Under the pieces are notes generated by a model that saw nothing but the letters and a program-made list of their open reading frames with translations, was not told where the DNA came from and did not search any database. Shown piece by piece: positions 1-8,129 of a stretch of DNA of 64,000 nt. Position 1 is the first letter of the stretch. The number at the start of each line of letters is the position of its first letter. The stretch is from NCBI RefSeq assembly GCF_900104655.1, contig NZ_FNWD01000002.1, forward strand, positions 2,030,246 to 2,094,245, given 5' to 3'. Both the position numbers and the translations under genes were made by a program. Source of the stretch: Millionella massiliensis. Its GTDB lineage: Bacteria; Bacteroidota; Bacteroidia; Bacteroidales; Rikenellaceae.

Positions 1-901
1 CAAGACGGGGAAATTCCTTTTCCCGGTGGGGCGGATCGGCGAGGGGCCCGGCGAGTATGTCCGGGCTTCGGACCTCTGTCTGAGTGCGGACGGCCGTTCG
101 ATACTGGTACTGACGGCTTATCGGCAGGTGCTCCGCTATCAGGCCGACGACGGCAAGTTTGTGAAGACGATCGCCCTGGATCCCGCTCTGCAACACTCCT
201 GCGACGGGATCGCTCCGGCGCCGAACGACGGTTTTTATCTCTATGCCGGCAATCCGGCCGATGCGAATGATTTCGCGACGCCGTTCAACTGTCTGTTGCA
301 GTACGATGCCGAAGGAAAACTGGTGGCCCGGTCGCTGCCGCGCAAGGATTTCGGCATGCAGGTCGCCACGATCACCCAGGCGGCCGGCAACCGCTATATT
401 CTTCGCCCGCAGGAGGGTGATAACCTGGCCTATCGGACGGATGCCCGGGGGGAATTCCATCCATGGTTGAGAATCGATTTCGGGGAGCGGGCCGTGCCCT
501 CCGGATATATCAAAAAGTTGGGCGGCAGCGTGTGGAAACACCTGCAAACCTTCCTGCGCTCGGACTATTACAAAATGCCGGTCTATATCGAACAGACTCG
601 CCAGGCTGTCTACTTCATGGCGTCCGGCCCGGAGGCGAGGTCTTACGAGTTTCTCTATTTTACGGGAGCCGGGCGCGGTATCCAGTGGAAGAGCGAGGCG
701 CTGTCGGTTACGCCCTTCTTGATCGGAGCGTCGGACGACGGCTGGTTCTACGGGGTGTATGACGATGCCAAGAGCTATTCGGCTGCCGAACTGGCCACCT
801 TCTCGCCGTTAAAGCGTTACCTCGTCGAACAGGTCGGGGTGAAGGTGTCGGACGACGGGAATCCGCCGCTGGTCAAAATCCGCTTCAAACCCGGTAAATA
901 A
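1..901 (+). CDS. 6-bladed beta-propeller protein, C-terminal part (5' end outside window)
   Basis: The frame is open from the first base, and the residues before the first possible start codon (K-T-G-K-F-L-F-P-V-G) continue the same domain, so the gene begins upstream of the window. The motif GRIGEGPGEY followed by repeated strand-turn-strand segments is typical of the Bacteroidota 6-bladed beta-propeller family (NHL-like, BF3164/DUF4934 type), usually exported lipoproteins of unknown function. The missing N-terminus would carry the signal peptide. A short inverted repeat (cgcc/ggcg) follows the stop but has no T-run. The family call is by motif recognition; the biological role is unknown. 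Confidence 0.7.
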   Translation, partial: KTGKFLFPVGRIGEGPGEYVRASDLCLSADGRSILVLTAYRQVLRYQADDGKFVKTIALDPALQHSCDGIAPAPNDGFYLYAGNPADANDFATPFNCLLQYDAEGKLVARSLPRKDFGMQVATITQAAGNRYILRPQEGDNLAYRTDARGEFHPWLRIDFGERAVPSGYIKKLGGSVWKHLQTFLRSDYYKMPVYIEQTRQAVYFMASGPEARSYEFLYFTGAGRGIQWKSEALSVTPFLIGASDDGWFYGVYDDAKSYSAAELATFSPLKRYLVEQVGVKVSDDGNPPLVKIRFKPGK

Positions 902-1321
902 CGCCGCGAGGGCGGATCTGTGCGGAGCACGTAATGTGAGGTGGGAGCGGGAGGCAAAACAGGAGGGTTGGTACGGGGTGAAAGTGAGGGGGAAGTTCTC
1001 TATGTCGTTGCAGCACGTAGGTAATGGGACGGGAAGCGCTATGCTGGTAAAAGAATCCGTTCGGAGGGTAGCCGCCTGTTTGCGATGCAGTGTGCGGATG
1101 GGACATGACGGTCACGAAGCGAAGCGTGAGTTCCTGTTCGTGCGATTCCTTTTATAATTGAAGGGGAAAGTGATCCCCGATGTGGAGGGAGGGGAAGGTG
1201 TGCGGCTCAGGGGAGGGCTGTCGTGACGTGCAGTTTCCGACTGGTTCCGACACCCTGAAACCGCTCTCAATCTGTGTGGAAGAGCATGGACCGGATTCTA
1301 ACCCGGACATTCGGAAAAAAA
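902..1321. other. Non-coding spacer upstream of frdC, purine-rich on the + strand
   Basis: About 420 bases between the propeller gene and the frd promoter hold no convincing gene. Two stretches (about 935-1000 and 1180-1215) are strongly G/A-rich on the + strand. Short open frames exist on both strands but have no recognisable product. Nothing else is visible. Confidence 0.5.
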
Positions 1322-1353
1322 TTTGTGTAATCCGAAAAAGGAAAATACCTTTG
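1322..1353 (+). promoter_or_regulatory. Bacteroidota consensus promoter for frdCAB
   Basis: TTTG at 1322-1325 is followed by exactly 20 nt and then TACCTTTG at 1346-1353. This fits the known Bacteroidota vegetative promoter (-33 TTTG, -7 TAnnTTTG). Transcription from here would give a 5' leader of about 135 nt before the frdC start at 1495. Confidence 0.8.
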
Positions 1354-1494
1354 TTAACGGAAAAACAGGTGAAAAATACGCCCGTTCCGCAGACGTCGTT
1401 CGTGGTCGGCGACCGCCGCGCCGCTCTCGGACACAATGGTAAACCGCACTTACTTCTGGCTTACAAAATAACAATCATCAAAACAACCAAACTT

Positions 1495-2160
1495 ATGAGT
1501 AAACTCTGGAGCTCTTCCATCGGGAAGAAGTTAGTGATGAGCCTCTCCGGGCTTTTCCTGGTACTCTTCCTGCTCGTCCACCTGGCCGCCAACCTCTTCT
1601 TCTACGGAGGTCCCGAAGCCTACAATGCCATGTGTGCATTCATGGACACTAACCCCTTCATCCGCGTGATGGTACCGGTGCTGGCCCTCGGGTTCATCAT
1701 CCACATCGCCTGGGCGACCGTCATCACCCTCAAAAACCAGACCGCTCGTCCCGTGAAGTACAAAGTGCAGAACCTCAGCAAATCGTCTGCCTGGGAATCG
1801 CGCAACATGTACGTGCTGGGGATCATCGTTCTGGGTATCCTGGCCTGGCACCTCTCCGACTTCTGGGCCTACATGCAGATGCAGCACTTTATCGGCGGTG
1901 AAGCTGTCGAAAGCCCCTATGCTCTGTTGGTACAAACCTTTGCCAACCCCGTGATCTCGATCCTCTACATCATCTGGATCATCGCCCTGTGGTTCCACCT
2001 GCGCCACGGCTTCTGGAGCGCATTCCAGACCCTCGGCCTCGACAACCAGATCTGGATCAAACGCTGGAAATGCGTAGCCAAAGTCTACGCCTTCATCGTT
2101 GCCGTTGGCTTTATCTCGATTCCGGTGGCCGTGCTGCTGATCTCCTGCTTCGGCAAATAA
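1495..2160 (+). CDS. frdC: Fumarate reductase/succinate dehydrogenase cytochrome b subunit
   Basis: This 221-aa membrane protein belongs to the Bacteroidota b558-type SdhC/FrdC family, which anchors the flavoprotein and iron-sulfur subunits and exchanges electrons with menaquinone. Five hydrophobic helices are visible. Histidines placed to bind heme include H29, H70, H119 and H168/H171. The frame is open back to 1180, but the ATG at 1495 (M-S-K-L-W-S-S-S-I-G-K-K) matches the family N-terminus, and the upstream part is leader RNA. It is the first gene of frdCAB, 56 bp before frdA. In anaerobic gut Bacteroidota the complex normally runs as fumarate reductase; direction cannot be read from sequence. 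The same gene is often named sdhC. Confidence 0.93.
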   Translation: MSKLWSSSIGKKLVMSLSGLFLVLFLLVHLAANLFFYGGPEAYNAMCAFMDTNPFIRVMVPVLALGFIIHIAWATVITLKNQTARPVKYKVQNLSKSSAWESRNMYVLGIIVLGILAWHLSDFWAYMQMQHFIGGEAVESPYALLVQTFANPVISILYIIWIIALWFHLRHGFWSAFQTLGLDNQIWIKRWKCVAKVYAFIVAVGFISIPVAVLLISCFGK

Positions 2161-2216
2161 CAGAGGCCCCCTTCCGGTCAACCATTCCATTTTCACTTAA
2201 TTCCGACTGAAAGAAT

Positions 2217-4160
2217 ATGAGCATACTCGATTCCAAAATCCCCGAAGGGCCGTTGGCTCAGAAGTGGAGCAAACATAAAGCTGAAATCAAAGTCGTCAGC
2301 CCCGCCAACAAACGCAAACTCGACGTCATCGTCGTAGGTACCGGTCTGGCAGGCGCCTCGGCTGCCGCCTCGCTCGGCGAACTCGGATACAACGTCAAGG
2401 TATTCTGCATCAGCGACTCGCCCCGTCGTGCACACTCCATCGCCGCACAGGGGGGGATCAACGCCGCCAAAAACTACCAGAACGACAACGACTCCGTTTA
2501 CCGCCTCTTCTACGATACCATCAAAGGTGGCGACTATCGTGCCCGCGAAGCCAACGTTTACCGTCTGGCCGAAGTGTCGAACTCGATCATCGACCAGTGC
2601 GTGGCTCAGGGTGTACCCTTCGCCCGTGACTACGGTGGACTGCTCGACAACCGTTCGTTCGGTGGTGCACAGGTAAGCCGTACCTTCTATGCCCGCGGTC
2701 AAACCGGTCAGCAGCTGCTGCTCGGCGCCTACGCCGCCCTGAACCGCCAGATCAAAAAAGGTTCGGTGAAATCCTATCCCCGTCACGAAATGCTCGACCT
2801 CGTGCTGATCGACGGCAAAGCCCGCGGGATCATCACCCGTAACCTCGTGACCGGCGAAATCGAACGCTACGGTGCTCACGCCGTGCTGATCTGCTCCGGC
2901 GGTTACGGCAACGTCTTCTTCCTCTCGACCAACGCCATGAACTCCAACGGCTCGGCCGCTTGGCAGTGCTACAAAAAAGGCGCCATGTTCGCCAACCCCT
3001 GCTTCACCCAGATCCACCCGACCTGCATCCCGAAGCATGGCGAACAGCAGTCCAAACTGACCCTGATGTCCGAATCGTTGCGTAACGACGGACGTATCTG
3101 GGTGCCCAAGAAAAAAGAAGACGTCGAAGCCGTTCGCTCCGGTGCCAAAAAACCGTCGCAGATCCCCGAAGAAGATCGTGACTACTACCTGGAACGCCGC
3201 TACCCGGCCTTCGGTAACCTCGTTCCGCGTGACGTGGCTTCGCGTGCCGCCAAGGAACGTTGCGACGCAGGCTTCGGCGTGAACGAAACCGGCCTGGCCG
3301 TATTCCTCGACTTCTCGACCGCCATCGCTCGTCTGGGTAAGGATGTGATCGCTCAGCGTTACGGCAACCTCTTCCAGATGTACGAAAAGATCGTGGACGT
3401 CAACCCCTACGAAGAACCGATGATGATCTACCCGGCCGTGCACTACACCATGGGCGGTATCTGGGTGGACTACAACCTGATGACCACCATCCCCGGCCTC
3501 TACGCCCTCGGTGAAGCCAACTTCTCCGACCACGGTGCCAACCGTCTGGGTGCATCGGCCCTGATGCAGGGGCTGGCCGACGGTTACTTCGTGATCCCCT
3601 ACACCCTCGGCGACTACCTCTCGCACGACATCCAGACCCCGAAGATCGACACCAACCATCCCGCCTTCGACGAAGCCGAAAAAGCAGTGAAAGCGAAGAT
3701 CGAAAAACTCTTCTCGATCAACGGTAAACGTTCGGTGGACGACCTGCACCGTGCACTGGGTGAAATCATGTGGGAATACGTCGGTATGGCCCGTACCAAA
3801 GAGAGCCTCGAAAAAGCCATCGTCGAAATCCAGAAACTGCGCAAAGAGTTCTGGACCAACGTGCGTGTTCCTGGCAAAGGAAACGACTTCAACCAGGAGA
3901 TCGAAAAAGCGCTCCGCGTGGCCGACTTCATGGAAATGGGTGAACTGATGGCCCGCGACGCACTCAACCGTAACGAATCGTGCGGTGGTCACTTCCGCGA
4001 AGAGTTCCAGACTCCCGAAGGTGAAGCACAGCGCGACGACGAACACTACGCATACGTAGCCGTTTGGGAATACAAAGGTCCGGATCAGGAACCCGTCCTC
4101 CACAAGGAAGAGCTCCGCTTCGATACCGTTCACCTGGCTCAGCGTAACTACAAAGACTAA
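2217..4160 (+). CDS. frdA: Fumarate reductase/succinate dehydrogenase flavoprotein subunit
   Basis: This 647-aa subunit carries covalent FAD and interconverts fumarate and succinate on the cytoplasmic face of the membrane. The FAD dinucleotide-binding motif GTGLAG is at residues 41-46, and H73 in [13 protein letters not shown] is the expected covalent flavin attachment site. [17 protein letters not shown] near residue 440 is the conserved C-terminal part of the FAD domain. Length fits the long epsilon/Bacteroidota type. It lies between frdC and frdB; the gap to frdB is unusually long (242 bp) and full of hairpins. Strong codon bias suggests high expression. A long open frame on the opposite strand is a codon-use shadow. 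Confidence 0.95.
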   Translation: MSILDSKIPEGPLAQKWSKHKAEIKVVSPANKRKLDVIVVGTGLAGASAAASLGELGYNVKVFCISDSPRRAHSIAAQGGINAAKNYQNDNDSVYRLFYDTIKGGDYRAREANVYRLAEVSNSIIDQCVAQGVPFARDYGGLLDNRSFGGAQVSRTFYARGQTGQQLLLGAYAALNRQIKKGSVKSYPRHEMLDLVLIDGKARGIITRNLVTGEIERYGAHAVLICSGGYGNVFFLSTNAMNSNGSAAWQCYKKGAMFANPCFTQIHPTCIPKHGEQQSKLTLMSESLRNDGRIWVPKKKEDVEAVRSGAKKPSQIPEEDRDYYLERRYPAFGNLVPRDVASRAAKERCDAGFGVNETGLAVFLDFSTAIARLGKDVIAQRYGNLFQMYEKIVDVNPYEEPMMIYPAVHYTMGGIWVDYNLMTTIPGLYALGEANFSDHGANRLGASALMQGLADGYFVIPYTLGDYLSHDIQTPKIDTNHPAFDEAEKAVKAKIEKLFSINGKRSVDDLHRALGEIMWEYVGMARTKESLEKAIVEIQKLRKEFWTNVRVPGKGNDFNQEIEKALRVADFMEMGELMARDALNRNESCGGHFREEFQTPEGEAQRDDEHYAYVAVWEYKGPDQEPVLHKEELRFDTVHLAQRNYKD

Positions 4161-4402
4161 TTCCGACAACGTTTTTAACCGTTTAACCGTTCGTTCGCAT
4201 ACGCATTGCGCAGCCAGTATCTGCTGCGTTGGGCCGGAAGGCGGCGCATCCGCCTCGTCGGCTCAGGAGGATGCTGACGCGGAAAGGTACCGCAGATGCT
4301 GTTCCGCTCTTCTCCCTCGGGGATGAAGAGCGAGCAGCCGTTTCACTGCCCTTCTTCGCGCTGCAAGGCGAAGTGGACGAACAGAAAAATTGAAAAAACT
4401 TT
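4161..4402 (+). other. Structured intercistronic spacer between frdA and frdB
   Basis: Four inverted repeats sit in series on the + strand: CGCAG 4209-4213 with CTGCG 4224-4228; a 6-bp stem 4239-4244/4250-4255; an 8-bp stem 4305-4312/4325-4332; and CTTCGC 4354-4359 with GCGAAG 4368-4373. None is followed by a T-run, so they are not simple terminators. No open frame looks coding. The spacer may control processing, stability or relative expression of frdB; that is inference. Confidence 0.55.
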
Positions 4403-5146
4403 ATGAACCTGAAGTTAAAGATATGGCGTCAGAAAGACGCTCACGATAAAGGTCACTTCGAAGACTATCACGTTGAGAACGTTTCGGAAGGGAGCTCGTT
4501 CCTCGAAATGCTCGACATCCTGAACAACAACCTCATCCACGAAGGCAAGGAACCGATCGCTTTCGACCATGACTGCCGTGAAGGTATCTGCGGGATGTGT
4601 TCGCTCTTCATCGACGGCCGTGCTCACGGTCCGGACGACGATGTGACCACCTGCCAGCTCCACATGCGCAAATTCAAGGACGGCGACACCATCACCATCG
4701 AACCCTGGCGTTCGAAAGCCTTCCCGGTGATCAAAGACCTCGTCGTTGACCGTTCGGCTTACGACAAGATCCTCCAGGCCGGTGGCTATATCTCGGTCAA
4801 CACCGGTGGTGTGCCCGATGCCAACGCCATTCCGATTCCGAAGAAAAACGCCGACGAATCGATGGACGCTGCTGCCTGCATCGGTTGCGGTGCCTGCGTA
4901 GCTACCTGTAAAAACGGTTCGGCCATGCTCTTCGTGGCTGCCCGTGTCAGCTCGCTCGCCCTGCTGCCCCAGGGTAAAGTCGAAGCTGCCCGCCGTGCCA
5001 AAGCCATGGTGGCCAAAATGGACGAACTCGGATTCGGCGGATGTACCAACACCGGTGCCTGCGAAGCTGAATGCCCCAAAGGTATCTCGATCGCACACAT
5101 CGCCCGTCTGAACCGCGAATTCCTCTGCGCCAAACTGAAAGACTAA
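4403..5146 (+). CDS. frdB: Fumarate reductase/succinate dehydrogenase iron-sulfur subunit
   Basis: This 247-aa protein relays electrons between FrdA and the cytochrome b anchor. C58, C63, C66 and C84 form the [2Fe-2S] site (CREGICGMC...C). C159/C162/C165/C169 ([11 protein letters not shown]) and C214/C220/C224 ([11 protein letters not shown]) hold the additional Fe-S clusters. The start M-N-L-K-L-K-I-W-R matches the Bacteroidota family. It is the last gene of frdCAB and is followed by a strong intrinsic terminator at 5193-5237. Its distance from frdA is unusual because subunits of this complex are normally closely spaced. Confidence 0.95.
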   Translation: MNLKLKIWRQKDAHDKGHFEDYHVENVSEGSSFLEMLDILNNNLIHEGKEPIAFDHDCREGICGMCSLFIDGRAHGPDDDVTTCQLHMRKFKDGDTITIEPWRSKAFPVIKDLVVDRSAYDKILQAGGYISVNTGGVPDANAIPIPKKNADESMDAAACIGCGACVATCKNGSAMLFVAARVSSLALLPQGKVEAARRAKAMVAKMDELGFGGCTNTGACEAECPKGISIAHIARLNREFLCAKLKD

Positions 5147-5161
5147 TCCGTTCGGATTCTC

Positions 5162-5237
5162 CCGGCCTGTTCATGTGGCCGGAAAATATCGACAGGGAGC
5201 CAGGATCTCACATGATCCTGGCTCCCTGCATTTTTAT
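5162..5237 (+). terminator. Intrinsic terminator of frdCAB
   Basis: A perfect 15-bp stem (5193-5207 with 5214-5228, loop 5208-5213) is followed by CATTTTTAT. A second perfect 6-bp hairpin, CCGGCC/GGCCGG (5162-5167/5177-5182), precedes it. Confidence 0.9.
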
Positions 5238-5287
5238 CCGTCCCCAATTCTCTCCGTTAGTGCAGTGGTCGATTGGACGAAAATGTT

Positions 5288-5295
5288 TATCTTTA
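5288..5295 (+). promoter_or_regulatory. Likely -7 box for the first M43 protease
   Basis: TATCTTTA lies 17 nt before the ATG at 5312 and differs from TAnnTTTG by one base. No clear -33 TTTG is seen at the right distance. Confidence 0.45.
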
Positions 5296-5311
5296 CAGAA
5301 AATGCAACCTT

Positions 5312-6376
5312 ATGAAATCAAAAATCCTGTTGCTGTTCACGGCCCTGCTGCCGCTGGTAATTTTCAGCTGTAAGAAAAAAACGGAGACGCCACCGCCTAC
5401 GCCCACGGTATTCGAAATACCCGAAGGGACGCTTCCTGTGGTTTTCCACGTGCTGTACGAAAATCCCGGCAGTATGATTCAAAATCCATCGGCCGCGGTG
5501 TTTGAAAAACGGATCGAGCAGATGAACCAGTTCTATGCGGCGAGCCTTTTTACGTCGGCCGGCAGCGCAAAGGTTGATGTCAAGTTCATGCTTGCCACCC
5601 ACGACCCCGACGGCAACGAGATGGCTGAACCCGGTATCCATCGTGTCCAGTACAGCGGTTCGTCCAATATGAGTGCCGAGAAATTTCTGGATCATACCCG
5701 TACCTTGAGCACGCTGGATAAAGAGATTCTGTGGGATCCGAATCAGTATGTCAACGTTTGGCTGTTCGGTTTCCTTCAGTCGTCGAATCCCGACGAGGAT
5801 GAAACCTATGTGACCGGTATCTCCTATATGCCCTATTGTACTTCGTCGAATCCGTTGTTGTTGCTGCCTCAGTGGAACGGAGCTCTCACGCAGCTGCCCG
5901 ATTACATGCACGGTATTACGCTCAATAACCGGTACTTCCAGCCGACTACCGAACTGATGGCCGACGAGGGTATGTTCACGCTGTGTCACGAGATGGGGCA
6001 CTATCTGGGGCTTTATCACGCTTTCAGCGAAGAGAACGGGTGTGACGATCCCGACAATGCTAGCGACGACGGATGCAGCGATACGCCGAAATATGATCGT
6101 GCGACCTACCAGCAGTTGTTTGAAACCGGAACGTTGCCTTACAATGAGTATTACCGTCAGCCCTGCGACGGCAGCGCGCCCTTCCTTTCGACCAACGTGA
6201 TGGACTATTACATGAGTTTGCGCACCAACCTGACTTCGCAGCAGAAGGCTCGGGTTGAGCATGTGATGGCTTACAGCCCCTGGATACCCCGAAGCAAGAG
6301 CGAGACCAAGGCCATGCTTGAAAACTTTACCGACGAAATTACCGACGAACGTCCGACACCCGTGCTGATGCGCTAA
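5312..6376 (+). CDS. M43-type zinc metalloprotease lipoprotein
   Basis: This 354-aa secreted metzincin of the pappalysin-like M43 family probably cleaves peptides at the cell surface. The N-terminus M-K-S-K-I-L-L-L-F-T-A-L-L-P-L-V-I-F-S-C20 is a lipoprotein signal with Cys20 as the lipidated residue, so the ATG at 5312 is preferred over an in-frame start at 5273. The zinc motif HEMGHYLGLYH is at 226-236 and the Met-turn NVMDYY at 295-300, both intact. Paired Cys residues near the active site (C244, C255, C285) suit a periplasmic or surface enzyme. A second M43 gene follows 338 bp downstream. The substrate is unknown. Confidence 0.88.
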   Translation: MKSKILLLFTALLPLVIFSCKKKTETPPPTPTVFEIPEGTLPVVFHVLYENPGSMIQNPSAAVFEKRIEQMNQFYAASLFTSAGSAKVDVKFMLATHDPDGNEMAEPGIHRVQYSGSSNMSAEKFLDHTRTLSTLDKEILWDPNQYVNVWLFGFLQSSNPDEDETYVTGISYMPYCTSSNPLLLLPQWNGALTQLPDYMHGITLNNRYFQPTTELMADEGMFTLCHEMGHYLGLYHAFSEENGCDDPDNASDDGCSDTPKYDRATYQQLFETGTLPYNEYYRQPCDGSAPFLSTNVMDYYMSLRTNLTSQQKARVEHVMAYSPWIPRSKSETKAMLENFTDEITDERPTPVLMR

Positions 6377-6714
6377 ATGCGTAGGTCCGTCCATGTGCCC
6401 GGATGCGACTTGCGGCCTCGGGGTCGGCAGGAGGGTGATGTGCGATGGATGGGGCGAGAAGAGGGCTGGGTGGTGCATGGAAATACAGGTGTGTCTGGTG
6501 GAGCAGATGGCAAGTGGAGTAGCTGAGAAAGGTGGGGAGAGAAGTGCAAGGGAGAAAAGAGCGGAACGGTGAGGACGAGGATTCTCCAGCCACAAGGGAG
6601 TGGAGCGCGGATAGTTAGCGACAGGCCGTTGTCGCTTGAGGCATGGTAGGTACCATGTTGTTAGAACTCTTCGGAGAGTGAATGTTATATCTCGCACGTT
6701 AAAAATTTGTCCGT
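6377..6714. other. Intergenic region with G/A-rich tract and two hairpins
   Basis: There is no credible gene in these 338 bases. About 6430-6600 is strongly purine-rich on the + strand. Further on are two perfect inverted repeats, GCGACA/TGTCGC (around 6619-6636) and CATGGTA/TACCATG (around 6641-6656), without T-runs. No consensus promoter for the downstream protease was found. Confidence 0.45.
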
Positions 6715-8076
6715 ATGAAACATGCCCGATTGAAACATCCCCGTCGAATTGCGCTTCTGCTGCTGGCTGGTCTGATCGCCATTGTATTCTCCTGTCGGAA
6801 AGAGGGCGGCGGTAATGGTGATGCCACGACCCGAATCACCTCCGGAACGTACTCCTCGGACCACCATCCGGTCAGTTACGTCTGGAGTCAGATCGAGATC
6901 CCCGTCATGACCCGAAATGTATTGAGCTACGGCGTTTGCTGGGGCAGTTCCCGAACCCCTTCCGTCGATGGTGACAAACGGGAATTCAAGGCTCCGGCCG
7001 AGCATGCCGGTCGTTTGCGGCTCATACAGGCGTTCCATGCCGACCAGGAAGGAATGGAACCGGGAGCCAGTTATTTTGCCCGATCCTTTGTGCGGTACGA
7101 CGATCGGGTGGTCTACGGCGAGACGCAATCGTTCACCGTGCCGATCTCCGATGCTGAGGCGGCCGGCGAAGAGTACGAGTTCCCGATGATCTTCCACGTG
7201 CTGTATACGTCGCCGACCAACGAAAAGCACAACCCGCACTCCAACCTCTTTTTCACGCAAGTCGAAAATCTGAACCGGGTGGTGCGTATGAATATGGCGG
7301 TGAACGGGATGACCGCTTCGGTTCGGTTCCGTCTGGCCGAGACCGGTCCCGACGGGGAGTTTCTCCCCGAAGCCGGGGTCGAGCGCGTCTATTATGAGAA
7401 GGCTACCGAAGAGCTGCCGTGGCAGTTCTTTTCCACGCCGATCGACCCGGAGCGACAGGCTCTGCTGTGGGATCCCTATCGCTACCTCAATCTGTGGCTG
7501 TTTCCGCGCAAAGGGGATTCCTGGACCGGTACCTCCTGTGACGCATTTGTCCCCGAAGCAAACATGCGGTGCGGATGCGTCCCTGCCGAGGTCTATATGA
7601 AATACTACCCCATGCACGGCATTTGCCTGAATACGGTGCATCTCGGAACTGCGGATTTCAAAACCCTGGAGCACGAAATGGGACATATGCTGGGGTTGAG
7701 CCACGTCTTTTCATTCGGTGACTGCATGGACTTCGACTGTTGCAGCGATACCCCGAGTTACGACCGCGATGCCTACCTGGCCAATATCCGGCAGTGGATG
7801 TATCAGCGGCAAACCTGCGACGGTACCGTTTTTACGTCAGACAATATTATGGATTACGGACTGGGTTATCAGACTACCTTCACGCCGCAGCAGTGCGAAA
7901 TCATGCAACACGTCCTGCGTTACGGCCTGATGCTGCCTGACCGCACTCCCGAACTCGAAGAGTTCGGACGCCGCCTCGTGGCTGAACCCGAGTCGGCGGT
8001 TGCAAAAGCGGCTCTTCCCGAGTCCCTATTCCGATCCCTGCTCCATACCGACTCTTTACCCCAACTTAACCTTTAA
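6715..8076 (+). CDS. M43-type zinc metalloprotease lipoprotein with N-terminal Fn3-like domain
   Basis: This 453-aa protein resembles its upstream neighbour. Residues 1-27 are a lipoprotein signal ending V-F-S-C27. Residues about 40-145 form an Ig/Fn3-like module (SYGVCWGSSRTPS... GASYFARSFVRYDDRVVYGETQSF) common in Bacteroidota surface proteins and missing from the first protease. The catalytic motif HEMGHMLGLSH is at 320-330 and the Met-turn NIMDYG at 377-382. Both paralogs share P-x-I/V-F-H-V-L-Y at the start of the protease domain and the D-T-P-x-Y-D-R segment after the zinc motif. The pair probably arose by duplication, followed by domain gain or loss. The substrate is unknown. Confidence 0.87.
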   Translation: MKHARLKHPRRIALLLLAGLIAIVFSCRKEGGGNGDATTRITSGTYSSDHHPVSYVWSQIEIPVMTRNVLSYGVCWGSSRTPSVDGDKREFKAPAEHAGRLRLIQAFHADQEGMEPGASYFARSFVRYDDRVVYGETQSFTVPISDAEAAGEEYEFPMIFHVLYTSPTNEKHNPHSNLFFTQVENLNRVVRMNMAVNGMTASVRFRLAETGPDGEFLPEAGVERVYYEKATEELPWQFFSTPIDPERQALLWDPYRYLNLWLFPRKGDSWTGTSCDAFVPEANMRCGCVPAEVYMKYYPMHGICLNTVHLGTADFKTLEHEMGHMLGLSHVFSFGDCMDFDCCSDTPSYDRDAYLANIRQWMYQRQTCDGTVFTSDNIMDYGLGYQTTFTPQQCEIMQHVLRYGLMLPDRTPELEEFGRRLVAEPESAVAKAALPESLFRSLLHTDSLPQLNL

Positions 8077-8129
8077 ATAAATCTAACTTGTGGGACTGAT
8101 GCCCGTCTGTGCCCACACTATTTTTTGTT

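Noticed and set aside
936..1157. Small + frame in the purine-rich spacer before frdC
   Set aside because: No promoter, no family, composition follows the purine bias of the spacer.
2193..4169. A 658-codon open frame on the strand opposite frdA
   Set aside because: It mirrors frdA in strongly biased GC-rich codons and its translation has no domain; frdA is certain.
4239..4373. Terminator or riboswitch in the frdA-frdB spacer
   Set aside because: No T-run follows any hairpin, and no known riboswitch core was recognised; reported only as structured spacer.
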